Assembly: GCA_030609785.1 (NCBI GenBank)
Contig: JAUWTC010000156.1
Location: 1 to 6,450 of the forward strand
Direction of reading: 5' to 3'
DNA from: Holophagae bacterium
Lineage (GTDB): Bacteria > Acidobacteriota > Thermoanaerobaculia > Thermoanaerobaculales > Sulfomarinibacteraceae
DNA length: 6,450 bases
The notes beneath the pieces were generated by a model, which saw only the letters and a list, made by a program, of their open reading frames with translations, was not told where the DNA came from and ran no database searches. This document shows, in pieces, positions 1-6,450 of the stretch (its first letter is position 1; each line of letters begins with the position of its first letter). The position numbers and the translations under genes are program-made.

Positions 1-1
1 C

Positions 2-889
2 GTCAGCCGCGAACTGCTGGAGCGTGGGATTGCTGTCGATTACCTTGACCTGGTCGCGCACGACGCCGATCTGGAAACCGAAGCCTATCTGGCCGGCCTG
101 CCAGTACGAAATATAGTGTCGGCCGACGCCTCACGCGAACCCTTTTGGGAACTCGGTGACCTGCGGACCGCCGATGTCGGCCGGTACGACGTGATTCTGC
201 AGCGCAAGGACCCGCCCGTCGATGAATTGTTCGTCAGGCATCACCACCACTTTACCGCCGCCCCGGAGTCGATTCTGCAGATCAACCGGCCTCCGGCAAC
301 CTATGAGTTGAGCGAGCACACGATCGGCATGCGCTATCCGGAGTTTTCGGCGCAGACCGTTGTCTGTTCGTCGTTTGACGAGCTTGTGGCTGCTGTCAGG
401 GCCCAGGATGGGGAGGCGGTGTGCAAGCCAAAGAATACCTACTGCGGCATCGGGGTGTCGTTCGTTCCCTCGGATGTCGATCCGGCCGTCCTTCGGGCCT
501 ACTGGGACGAATGGGCGCCGGAGGTGATCGTACAGGCCTACCTTCCGGCAATCGAGGACAGCGGTGATCTGAGGATTCTGACCCTGGGTGACCAGGTGCT
601 TGGCTCGGTCCTCAGGATCCCGGCTGATGGCTCCCGATTGGCCAACCTCCACCAGGGCGCGACGGCGGCCCGGCTTGAACCGACGAAAAGGCAGCTGGAG
701 TGCTGCGCCCAGGTTGCTGCCGACCTCAATCCCCTGGGGCTCCACCTTCTGGGTCTGGACTTCATTGGGGAGCACCTGACCGAGGTCAACTTCACCAGCC
801 CGACGACCCTGGTGCAGATCAACCAGGTCAACGGCATCCGGGCCGATCGGGTCATGGTGGATCAGTTGGAACGTATGCGCGCCGGCTGA
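2..889 (+). CDS. Glutathione synthetase-like ATP-grasp ligase (5' partial)
   Basis: The reading frame is open from position 2 to the TGA at 887-889 (295 codons). By alignment from memory to E. coli GshB (about 316 aa), only about 24 N-terminal residues are missing, so the GTG at 116 is internal and not the start. GshB joins gamma-glutamylcysteine and glycine using ATP in the cytoplasm. Counting from the first visible codon, the GshB landmarks are: QRKDPP at 67-72; a beta strand ending in CKPK (141-144); QAYLP at 178-182; RIL at 191-193; LRIP at 204-207; GLDFIG at 251-256; and TEVNFTSPT at 260-268, where E262 and N264 occupy the magnesium-ligand positions. Two loops differ from classical GshB: the glycine-rich small loop (GMGG in E. 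coli) reads TYCGIG, and the mobile lid (usually GNLAAGGRG) reads ANLHQGATA. There is a HHHH run at 80-83. Membership of the GshB-type ATP-grasp family is secure. Glutathione synthesis itself is likely but not certain, so no symbol is given. Confidence 0.88.
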   Translation, partial: VSRELLERGIAVDYLDLVAHDADLETEAYLAGLPVRNIVSADASREPFWELGDLRTADVGRYDVILQRKDPPVDELFVRHHHHFTAAPESILQINRPPATYELSEHTIGMRYPEFSAQTVVCSSFDELVAAVRAQDGEAVCKPKNTYCGIGVSFVPSDVDPAVLRAYWDEWAPEVIVQAYLPAIEDSGDLRILTLGDQVLGSVLRIPADGSRLANLHQGATAARLEPTKRQLECCAQVAADLNPLGLHLLGLDFIGEHLTEVNFTSPTTLVQINQVNGIRADRVMVDQLERMRAG

Positions 890-917
890 TCGCTGAACCC
901 TTGGGGACGAAACACAA

Positions 918-1010
918 TTGAACCGCAAAGACGCGAAGACCGCAAAGAAAAACGCAAAGGAAAATGTTGTAAATTAACCCCTTAGCGCTCTTTGCGTCTT
1001 GGCGGTTCAA
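918..1010. repeat. Imperfect inverted repeat with CGCAAAG-type subunits between convergent genes
   Basis: The left arm (918-943, beginning TTGAACCGC) and the right arm (985-1010, ending GCGGTTCAA) are reverse complements at 23 of 26 positions, around a 41-nt AT-rich loop. The left side holds a loose array of 7-nt units: CGCAAAG at 924, CGCGAAG at 932, CGCAAAG at 941 and CGCAAAG at 953. The right arm carries two units in opposite orientation (990-996 and 998-1004). The element starts 28 nt after the ligase stop and ends 18 nt before the stop of the CAP gene, so a hairpin here could end transcription from both sides. No long T-run follows either arm, so intrinsic termination is not shown. From general knowledge, AACCGCAAAGACGC-like motifs are dispersed in many environmental bacterial genomes, so this is probably one copy of such a family. 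Confidence 0.8.
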
Positions 1011-1028
1011 AACCCTTCTTTGGCCTGA

Positions 1029-2273
1029 TCAGTGCTCTTCTGGCCTTTGGGCTTCAGGAATCTTGCGCGCAAATATCTCGGTGATGATCCACAAGGGTGG
1101 ACCCTCCGACGATATCTGCCGGACGACGCCGATGCCGATGTGAGTGACGTCTGAGGCCAGGACGTTGAACCGATGGCCGGGGCTGGCCATCAGTGAGAGG
1201 TGAGCGGACATCAGGTCCTGGTCCAAAGCCAGATTCTCCCTGAAGACGGCAGCGAGGTACGAAGCGGTCGTCAGCCGTTGCCGAAGATCTCCCCGGCTGG
1301 GAGAGCGGTGACCGAAGAAGTCACTCTGCAGCATTTCCCTTGAATGTTGAGTAGCGATATCCGCCAATCGGGGATCCCATTCCAAGCGATTGAGGCCGTG
1401 GTCAACGCGTTCGGCGTTGACGGTCTTCCACAGAAAGAGGGCGGCGGCTCTGGGTTCGGTGATTCCGGATTGAACGCCTATAGCAGAGCGGTCGGGGCCA
1501 TCGGTCTTCGCGGGAGAGGGCTCCCCGATGCGCATCGGCATGACGGCAACGACACCGGGCCCAACCTCGTTTTCCGCCAGAATCTGTACGATTAATGTCC
1601 CAGCCTTGGAACCGACCGGGACGACGGTGAACCAGCCGGCCGCCCGAGGGGCAGGAGTCATGCGGAGAGTGCGCCCGCCAGGATGCTGAACGAGAATTCG
1701 GGGGCGGTCCCAACCCGGTCGAAGGCCAAATCGTAGAGGAAAGGCGGTAGTCGGATCGTGTGTGGGTGGAACTTCCTCGAGCAGGTTGATTCGGCGGTCA
1801 ATCAGGAGAATTGCCCACTGCCACCGAAAGGGGGAGCGTGACGCCGGCGCTCGCCCCAGACCGACATGGCTGACGAGCCCGGCGCTGTCCAATACCGCCG
1901 CGAGGTGGTCCAGGACGTCGTTCGTGCCGTCTTCGGTTGTTGAAACAGTAGCAGCGACCGCTGTGCTTTCCGGCAACCCAGCGTCGTGCAAAGCCTGTCG
2001 GATGGAGGCGCTGGATGGGCTGTGGTCTCCTCCGACGGCCTCGGCTATGGCCTGGGCTGCATCTGACAGCGAAGAGGAAAATTCCAGGTCGGGCCACTCG
2101 GCGGCCACGAGTTCGGCCAATACCTGATGCTCCGGCGCGATCTCCTGTTGGGTGGCGTACGGCGTGGGGGTGCCGGCCGCCGCCTGGAACGCCAGGACGG
2201 CGGCCACCACTACCATAAGCCCGGCCCGGGCAAACATAGTCAGTCGATGAACTGCTCGGATGCTAGCCCGCAC
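1029..2273 (-). CDS. Secreted CAP (SCP/YkwD-like) domain protein with a second, degenerate N-terminal CAP module
   Basis: This is a 414-residue exported protein. The open frame begins at GTG 2273, but ATG 2237 (residue 13) gives a cleaner signal peptide: one Arg, a hydrophobic core (LMVVVAAVLAF) and AAA before residue 34. Neither start has a strong ribosome site. Residues 276-403 form a CAP domain: VNAER (285-289), LEWDPRLA (297-304), HS at 310-311, FFGHRSP (319-325), REN (346-348), LMASPGHR (361-368), HIGIGV (378-383) and WIITEIF (395-401). H322, E347 and H367 match the conserved His/Glu positions of bacterial CAP proteins. Residues 55-162 look like a decayed copy of the same domain, and residues 163-250 form a strand-rich, probably beta-sandwich linker. 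The protein has no cysteine, unlike eukaryotic CAP members. Bacterial CAP proteins lack a single agreed function; roles in lipid or small-ligand binding or cell-wall interaction are proposed. It lies 151 bp downstream of the peptidase gene on the same strand. Confidence 0.87.
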   Translation of the reverse strand: MRASIRAVHRLTMFARAGLMVVVAAVLAFQAAAGTPTPYATQQEIAPEHQVLAELVAAEWPDLEFSSSLSDAAQAIAEAVGGDHSPSSASIRQALHDAGLPESTAVAATVSTTEDGTNDVLDHLAAVLDSAGLVSHVGLGRAPASRSPFRWQWAILLIDRRINLLEEVPPTHDPTTAFPLRFGLRPGWDRPRILVQHPGGRTLRMTPAPRAAGWFTVVPVGSKAGTLIVQILAENEVGPGVVAVMPMRIGEPSPAKTDGPDRSAIGVQSGITEPRAAALFLWKTVNAERVDHGLNRLEWDPRLADIATQHSREMLQSDFFGHRSPSRGDLRQRLTTASYLAAVFRENLALDQDLMSAHLSLMASPGHRFNVLASDVTHIGIGVVRQISSEGPPLWIITEIFARKIPEAQRPEEH

Positions 2274-2424
2274 TTCTTACCGGTTTTCGTAGCGAGACGC
2301 TCGAGACGCCGTGCCATGTTGGGTTTTTCGTGACTCGACCGACGTAGGCGTACTTGACAGTCCGTTGAGGAGGGCGAGTTGCGAAAGACACGGCAGGGTA
2401 CGGTGTATCGGGTGTCACAGTAGA
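2274..2424 (-). other. Spacer between peptidase and CAP genes
   Basis: This is a 151-bp gap between two genes on the minus strand. I find no stable stem followed by a T-run after the peptidase stop and no convincing -35/-10 pair upstream of the CAP start. A TTGACA hexamer at 2354-2359 is on the + strand, with no matching -10 at proper spacing, and would read away from the CAP gene. A perfect 8-nt direct repeat CGAGACGC occurs at 2293-2300 and 2302-2309. An open frame on the minus strand crosses the whole gap (see findings) but is not supported as a gene. Co-transcription of the two genes is possible but not demonstrated. Confidence 0.5.
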
Positions 2425-5400
2425 TCACTGGTGAGAAGTGCGGGCCAGGATGAACGAAGGATCGCCGGTCGAGCCGTCGACCACCGAAGCGTGAGCGGTG
2501 AAGATGACCTCGGAGTCCAGCGCTCCGATTTCCGCCCAGGCGGAGCCCTCGAAGTCAAACGTTCGGTCGAGTATTTTCACCAACTGTACGAACGCACTCG
2601 CGGGCAGCGGGACGCTCTCGGTGCCCAGGGAGACACCATCGTCCGAGTACACCGTGACCTCGACCGTCGTATCGATTTCGGACATCGAGGTCAGGCCGAG
2701 ATTGGTCCTGAAGCCTTGGTCGGACCGCAGGCCTGGAACGATCAGAGCACTTCCCGGTCCCTCGGAGGGCATCGGGAGGGCCGGGACGAACTGTCCGAAG
2801 GTGCCGTCGGTCGCGTCATTGAAAATGCGGCAGCCGGCAACGAGACTCTGGGATGCCAGGATCTCGAGCCAACCTGCGCCTTCAATCCCGAAGAGGTCGC
2901 GAAGGAGATCGTCAACGTGCAGCGCGGCGCCCTCGGGTATGAGGCGGTCGACGCTGGCAGTCGATGAGCCGTCGCCTGAGTGATAGATCAGCGTCGCCTG
3001 GACCCCGACGTCGGAGGGGTTGACCAGCGTCAGTTCGGTCGCCCAACGTGTGTCGCGAAGCCCCGGTTGGGCTGCGACCGTCGGGATCACCAGATGGCCG
3101 GCGCCGTGACTGTTGAAGGTCGGCGGGATGAACGTCGGATCGTGCGAGAGATCGTCGACGACCGAGGCGTAGCAGGTGAAGAGGTCAGAGGCCTCGGGTG
3201 ATGAAACCATCGCCCAGGCGCCTCTGATGTCTCCTGCCCCAAGATCCGACAGGGCGGCGACTTTCTGGGCAAAAGCCCCTGCGGCGGCCGACAGTGTGAT
3301 CTGTCCCAGGAGTGCGCCGTCGGCCGCAAATACTTCGAAGGTCAGGGTAATGCGGTGGTCAGAGAGATTGTAGAGCCCGAGATTGGTGTGAAAACCGTCG
3401 CCAGAGGCGAGACCCGACAGCACGGAGGTTGTTTGGCCGGGCTGCGCATCGCCTCGGCGGACCGGCCCGATCGTCTGGCCGAATGTCCCTGCCTGAACTT
3501 CTGCGGCCGTCCGGGTGGTCAGGATGACCTCCTCCTGGCTGGTGGTCACCGTCATGCCGCCGGCGCCCTCGTGGCCCAGTGCTGCAACAACGTCCGACAG
3601 GGTACGTTGCGTCCGTGCGGGGATCGTCACGGTTCGGTCGACGCTGGTGTTTGTTTGGGGCCCAGGGGGGCTGAAAACCAGGTCTGCTGCGGCATCGGTC
3701 TCGCCGGTGTTGAGGAGGACGAGGTTGGTACTCCACCACGCTCCGCCCAGACCGGCGGTGCTGGCCGAGGCCGGGATGGCCAGCCGGTCCTCATCGAGGA
3801 TTGGTTCATCTACCCAGACTGCACTCAGCGCTATGGTGGCCCAGGGGAGAGTTGAATCGTTGGATCGAATCCTCAGGGTTCCCTCGACGGCGCCGGTCTG
3901 GCCGGCTGTCGACACGACAGGGAGATCCCGATACTCGTCAGGGGGAACGGCAATCGAGCCTCCACTGCCTTCCGGGTGCTCAAAGGGGCCCTCGAAAACG
4001 AATTCCAAAAGGTTGAGGTCTTCCGTGCCGTCGTTAGAAATCCTGATCAGAGCTTCTTTCGTGTCATTGTCGACGAGTCCGAGAGCCAGAGACGATGGTG
4101 TCAGGAGGAGGTGAGGCGCCGACGTCCCTGTTCCACGGAGGGTGATCTCTACTGTCGGCCTCGTCGCGCTGTCGGTTTCAAAGACCAGAGAACCCTGATG
4201 ATCCCCGACAACCTCGGGTGCAAACCGAATGAGGAATGTCTGTCGCGTACCGGCTTCCAGTACCGGAGGCACTTCCGACAACAGCGTAAAGGCCTCACCT
4301 TCGACGGTCGCCGAGAGCGTTACGGAGGTGCCGCCGAGGTTGGAAAAGTCAAAAGAAGCCTCTCCGATATCCAGGACGGGAACGTCCCCGAAATTGACGA
4401 CGGAAGGAGCCTGGAGGAAATCGAAGGGGAAGACACCCCCGTGGCCCGCAACTCTGGCGTAGGTGAAGCCGGAGTTGTCCGGGTCGTTTGAGAAGATCCA
4501 CAGCCAGTTGCCCCGGGTGCCCATACCGCCTGAACTAAAGGCGATTTCGAGATTGACAGTGGCGCCGGGCGCAAGACTCAGGGGCAATTGTGTTGGTGCG
4601 GTGATCGAGAAATCCGAGCCACCTGAGCCAAAGCCCCAGTTGTAGATCTCCAACGAATCGCCGCCGACATTGGTGATTGGAATCGTGAGAGCCGCCGGTG
4701 ACTCCGGAAACGATTGGCCGGCGTCGAACGGTCCGGGATAGCCGGGACCGAGGTCGAGATCCGGTTGGTCGGAAAGGGCAGACAAGAAGAGGCTCCATCG
4801 GTTGGGGTCCAATTCGACTCCGGTCGCTGTAGCGTTGAGGGTGATGTCGATGGTTTGTTCAGCCAAAGCTGCCAACTCGATCTGGTGGTCTTCCGTGCCG
4901 GCCGCCGTCGTCACCCGCACGTCCAGCGGCATCTCGAACAAACCGGCATTCTGTTGGATCTGTTCGATCACCAAACGAATCGCTGGGCCGTTGATTGCCT
5001 CCCAGGAATACCGGAAGCGGGGTCGATTTTCTCCGTAGACCCACTGCTGGAAAAACTGCTCGAGATCACGATCTGAGACGGCTTCGAAGGCAGCCTTGAG
5101 ATCCTCGGATGTCGCTGCTTCTCCAGCGTGAGCCTCGCGGTAGGTGGCGATTGCCTCGAAAAAGTCCTCGTCTCCAAGGCGGTGGCGCAACATCCGAAGC
5201 ACCCAGGCACCCTTGTCGTACACCGTTCCCGAAAAGGGAACGGGGTTGTCATAGACCGGTCCGAGGAAGAGGCCGAGGTTGTCGGAATTGGCCAGGTAGT
5301 TCTGCAACGTGCCTTCGCTGAGGTGTTCTGCCCACAGCCACTCGGTCAGGGTTGCAAAGCCCTCGTTGAGCCACAGCTCACGCCAGTCGGCGCATGTGAC

Positions 5401-6450
5401 CCAATCGCCCCACCACTGGTGGCCCAGTTCGTGAACGTTGAGCCAGGGCATCCAGTCGCTGCCGATGGCGGCCGCCGAAATCGTAGTCAGGGTCTGGTGT
5501 TCCATGCCACCGCCGAAATTGGCCGTGCAGTTGCCGTATTTCTCGTCGATGAAGGGATACTCGCCGAAGTGTTCGGCCATCGTCTCGATCATGAGGGGTG
5601 TGACCGCGAGGTCATCTTCCGCCTGGTCCGCGACCTCGGGGAAGGCATAGAGGGCCACCGGCATGGTCGTGCCCTGGTCCGAAACATAGGTCTCTTCGGA
5701 ATAAACGTAGTCTGCGACGTCCATCACCACCAGGTAGGGAGCGACCGGATAGACAGAGGCCCAACTGGTGGTGGTCGTCCCGTCGCCGTGGTCCACTGTG
5801 CTTTCCATCAGACCGTTGGATGCCACGGTGTATTCGGACGGCGCCGAGACGGTAACATCGACGACTGCCTTGTCGTCGGGGCGGTCGTTGCAGGGCCACC
5901 ACACCCGTGCCCCGAAGGGTTCGGCCATCGTCCACGCCACTCGCCGGCCGCTGCCGTGGTAGTCCCAATTGATGCCGTTTCCCCGGTGACCTGCCCGACC
6001 CCCGTAGGTGATCAGTATGCGGAGGCTTTCGTCCTCCGCCAGGGTCCGCGGAAGGTCGATCGAGAGCATGTCGTCTTCGTGATCGAAATGGAGATCCGTA
6101 GGGGAGTCGAATGTATAGGCAGGATCTTCGAGAAGGGTGACGCCGAGCACTCGCAGCCCGGACCATGCGTCCAGTTCAACCGCCGACACATCCGGCTGAA
6201 CTGCAGTGAACTCGACCTCGACAGATCCCGAAACGACCTCGCGGTCAAAATCCAGGAAGAGCCGGATGCTGTAGTGGGTGGCGTCGATGGCCGAGGGCTC
6301 AAGGATCGGAGCCCAACTGTCTCCAGCGATCAGCCCTTTGGCACGCGCCCGTTCCAGTTGCGCCGTCTTGGCCGATGCCTCGGCGTCGTGCAGCCTGGCA
6401 AGGCCCAATGCGGCCTCGACTTCGGGCGGGTTGTCAGCAGCGCCCGCGGC
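2425..6450 (-). CDS. Secreted M1-family zinc aminopeptidase with C-terminal Ig-like and A-B-A-B repeat domains (5' partial)
   Basis: The frame is open from the right edge of the window to the TGA at 2427-2425: 1341 residues, with the start outside. TTG 6408 is only an in-frame codon. The visible N-terminus (AAGAADNPPEVE) looks like the end of a signal peptide followed by a helical pro-segment. Counting from the first visible codon, residues 52-249 are the M1 N-terminal beta domain. The exopeptidase motif is GGMEH (314-318) in place of GAMEN. The zinc site is HELGH (340-344), with E363 completing HExxH-x18-E; E341 is the general base, and Y411 in the VYDKGAW motif is the transition-state tyrosine. 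The catalytic module ends near 560 and lacks the long C-terminal helical domain of PepN or ERAP-type enzymes. Three Ig-like domains (567-671, 678-774, 778-879) and four repeats (889-998, 1009-1112, 1118-1226, 1233-1339) follow. There is no transmembrane segment or sorting signal at the C-terminus (ILARTSHQ). All catalytic residues are present, so it is likely active on peptides outside the cell. Confidence 0.92.
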   Translation of the reverse strand, partial: AAGAADNPPEVEAALGLARLHDAEASAKTAQLERARAKGLIAGDSWAPILEPSAIDATHYSIRLFLDFDREVVSGSVEVEFTAVQPDVSAVELDAWSGLRVLGVTLLEDPAYTFDSPTDLHFDHEDDMLSIDLPRTLAEDESLRILITYGGRAGHRGNGINWDYHGSGRRVAWTMAEPFGARVWWPCNDRPDDKAVVDVTVSAPSEYTVASNGLMESTVDHGDGTTTTSWASVYPVAPYLVVMDVADYVYSEETYVSDQGTTMPVALYAFPEVADQAEDDLAVTPLMIETMAEHFGEYPFIDEKYGNCTANFGGGMEHQTLTTISAAAIGSDWMPWLNVHELGHQWWGDWVTCADWRELWLNEGFATLTEWLWAEHLSEGTLQNYLANSDNLGLFLGPVYDNPVPFSGTVYDKGAWVLRMLRHRLGDEDFFEAIATYREAHAGEAATSEDLKAAFEAVSDRDLEQFFQQWVYGENRPRFRYSWEAINGPAIRLVIEQIQQNAGLFEMPLDVRVTTAAGTEDHQIELAALAEQTIDITLNATATGVELDPNRWSLFLSALSDQPDLDLGPGYPGPFDAGQSFPESPAALTIPITNVGGDSLEIYNWGFGSGGSDFSITAPTQLPLSLAPGATVNLEIAFSSGGMGTRGNWLWIFSNDPDNSGFTYARVAGHGGVFPFDFLQAPSVVNFGDVPVLDIGEASFDFSNLGGTSVTLSATVEGEAFTLLSEVPPVLEAGTRQTFLIRFAPEVVGDHQGSLVFETDSATRPTVEITLRGTGTSAPHLLLTPSSLALGLVDNDTKEALIRISNDGTEDLNLLEFVFEGPFEHPEGSGGSIAVPPDEYRDLPVVSTAGQTGAVEGTLRIRSNDSTLPWATIALSAVWVDEPILDEDRLAIPASASTAGLGGAWWSTNLVLLNTGETDAAADLVFSPPGPQTNTSVDRTVTIPARTQRTLSDVVAALGHEGAGGMTVTTSQEEVILTTRTAAEVQAGTFGQTIGPVRRGDAQPGQTTSVLSGLASGDGFHTNLGLYNLSDHRITLTFEVFAADGALLGQITLSAAAGAFAQKVAALSDLGAGDIRGAWAMVSSPEASDLFTCYASVVDDLSHDPTFIPPTFNSHGAGHLVIPTVAAQPGLRDTRWATELTLVNPSDVGVQATLIYHSGDGSSTASVDRLIPEGAALHVDDLLRDLFGIEGAGWLEILASQSLVAGCRIFNDATDGTFGQFVPALPMPSEGPGSALIVPGLRSDQGFRTNLGLTSMSEIDTTVEVTVYSDDGVSLGTESVPLPASAFVQLVKILDRTFDFEGSAWAEIGALDSEVIFTAHASVVDGSTGDPSFILARTSHQ
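2434..3786 (-). repeat. Four tandem ~105-residue protein repeats in A-B-A-B order at the peptidase C-terminus
   Basis: The repeats are A1 (3457-3786), B1 (3115-3426), A2 (2773-3099) and B2 (2434-2754). The A units share an IP start, a W-(S/A)-T-(N/E)-L core (WWSTNLVLLN, RWATELTLVN), an EGAG motif and a GTFGQ signature near the end. The B units share SGL or PGL, GFxTNLGL, a DG-x(3)-LG turn, an AFxQ(K/L)V motif, a tryptophan followed by Ala (WA), and an ending ASVVD-x(4)-DPxFI. A and B share the TNLxL core, so they are probably distant relatives. The order implies duplication of an A-B pair. I recognise this type of tail from secreted proteins of Acidobacteriota and similar phyla. Its function is unknown; surface attachment or glycan binding is a guess. 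Confidence 0.82.
3814..4752 (-). other. Three tandem choice-of-anchor D / ASPM-SPD-2-Hydin-like Ig domains within the peptidase
   Basis: Three consecutive domains of about 100 residues follow the M1 module, at 4438-4752, 4129-4419 and 3814-4119. Each has the pattern typical of this beta-sandwich class: an early strand ending in ITNVGG, FSNLGG or ISNDGT; a middle strand before a proline or glycine turn (LAPGATVNLEIAF, LEAGTRQTFLIRF, VPPDEYRDLPV); and a closing strand with GNWLWIFSNDP, GSLVFETDS or GTLRIRSNDS. In family terms these are spacer or adhesion domains on secreted and surface proteins. The assignment rests on the motif pattern, not on a profile search. Confidence 0.75.

Noticed and set aside
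116..889. GTG at 116 as the true start of the ligase
   Set aside because: The upstream codons 2-115 stay open and match the N-terminal part of GshB (a helix followed by a strand with YLDL). Starting at 116 would delete part of the N-terminal domain.
131..928. 265-codon open frame on the minus strand opposite the ATP-grasp ligase
   Set aside because: It lies wholly antisense to a gene with clear GshB motifs and has no recognisable domain. Long antisense frames are expected in GC-rich DNA.
2293..2309. CGAGACGC direct repeat as an operator
   Set aside because: Two 8-nt copies 9 bases apart in a short spacer can arise by chance. There is no promoter nearby to regulate.
2354..2359. TTGACA hexamer as a -35 box
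   Set aside because: It is on the + strand, with no -10-like hexamer 16-18 bases downstream, and would transcribe antisense into the peptidase gene.
2311..2967. 218-codon open frame on the + strand over the end of the peptidase gene
   Set aside because: It is antisense to the well-conserved B2 and A2 repeats. Its translation is rich in Arg and Gly with no motif, as expected of a shadow frame.
3976..4491. 171-codon + strand open frame opposite the Ig-like domains
   Set aside because: Same reasoning: it is fully antisense to recognised domains and its own product is low in hydrophobic pattern.
6406..6408. TTG as the start of the large peptidase
   Set aside because: The frame continues open to the window edge, and the residues before it (AAGAADNPPEVEAA) look like a signal-peptide cleavage region running into the same helix. 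A start at this TTG would leave an exported-type enzyme without a signal peptide.

Overview
The window is dense coding DNA of moderately high GC, with no RNA genes, CRISPR array, insertion sequence or phage genes visible. It looks like the chromosome of an environmental bacterium. The large peptidase ends in a type of C-terminal tandem repeat that I associate with Acidobacteriota (Thermoanaerobaculia-like) secreted proteins, and the CAP protein has an architecture I have also seen in Acidobacteriota and Myxococcota. The phylum is an inference from these family resemblances and is not proven by the sequence.

Layout: (1) positions 2-889, + strand, hold the 3' part of a glutathione-synthetase-like ATP-grasp ligase that starts before the window. 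(2) Positions 890-1028 are a short gap between convergent genes. It contains an imperfect 26-nt inverted repeat built from CGCAAAG-like units and resembles a dispersed repeat family found in many environmental bacteria. (3) Positions 1029-2273, - strand, hold a secreted CAP (SCP/YkwD-like) protein. Its N-terminal half is itself a decayed copy of the CAP fold. (4) Positions 2274-2424 are a spacer with no convincing promoter or terminator. (5) Position 2425 to the right edge, - strand, holds a very large secreted M1-family zinc metallopeptidase, cut off by the window edge at its 5' end. Its chain runs M1 catalytic module, then three Ig-like 'choice-of-anchor D' type domains, then four roughly 105-residue domains in A-B-A-B order.

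Functionally, the two minus-strand genes both encode exported proteins and lie in tandem (peptidase upstream, CAP protein downstream, 151 bp apart). They may share a transcript, but nothing in the sequence shows that they act together. The ligase is cytoplasmic, on the opposite strand, and probably unrelated. I see no defence, mobile or biosynthetic system here. The most unusual points are the duplicated, degenerate CAP domain, the altered nucleotide/substrate loops of the glutathione-synthetase homologue, the A-B-A-B tail of the peptidase, and the repeat between the convergent genes.
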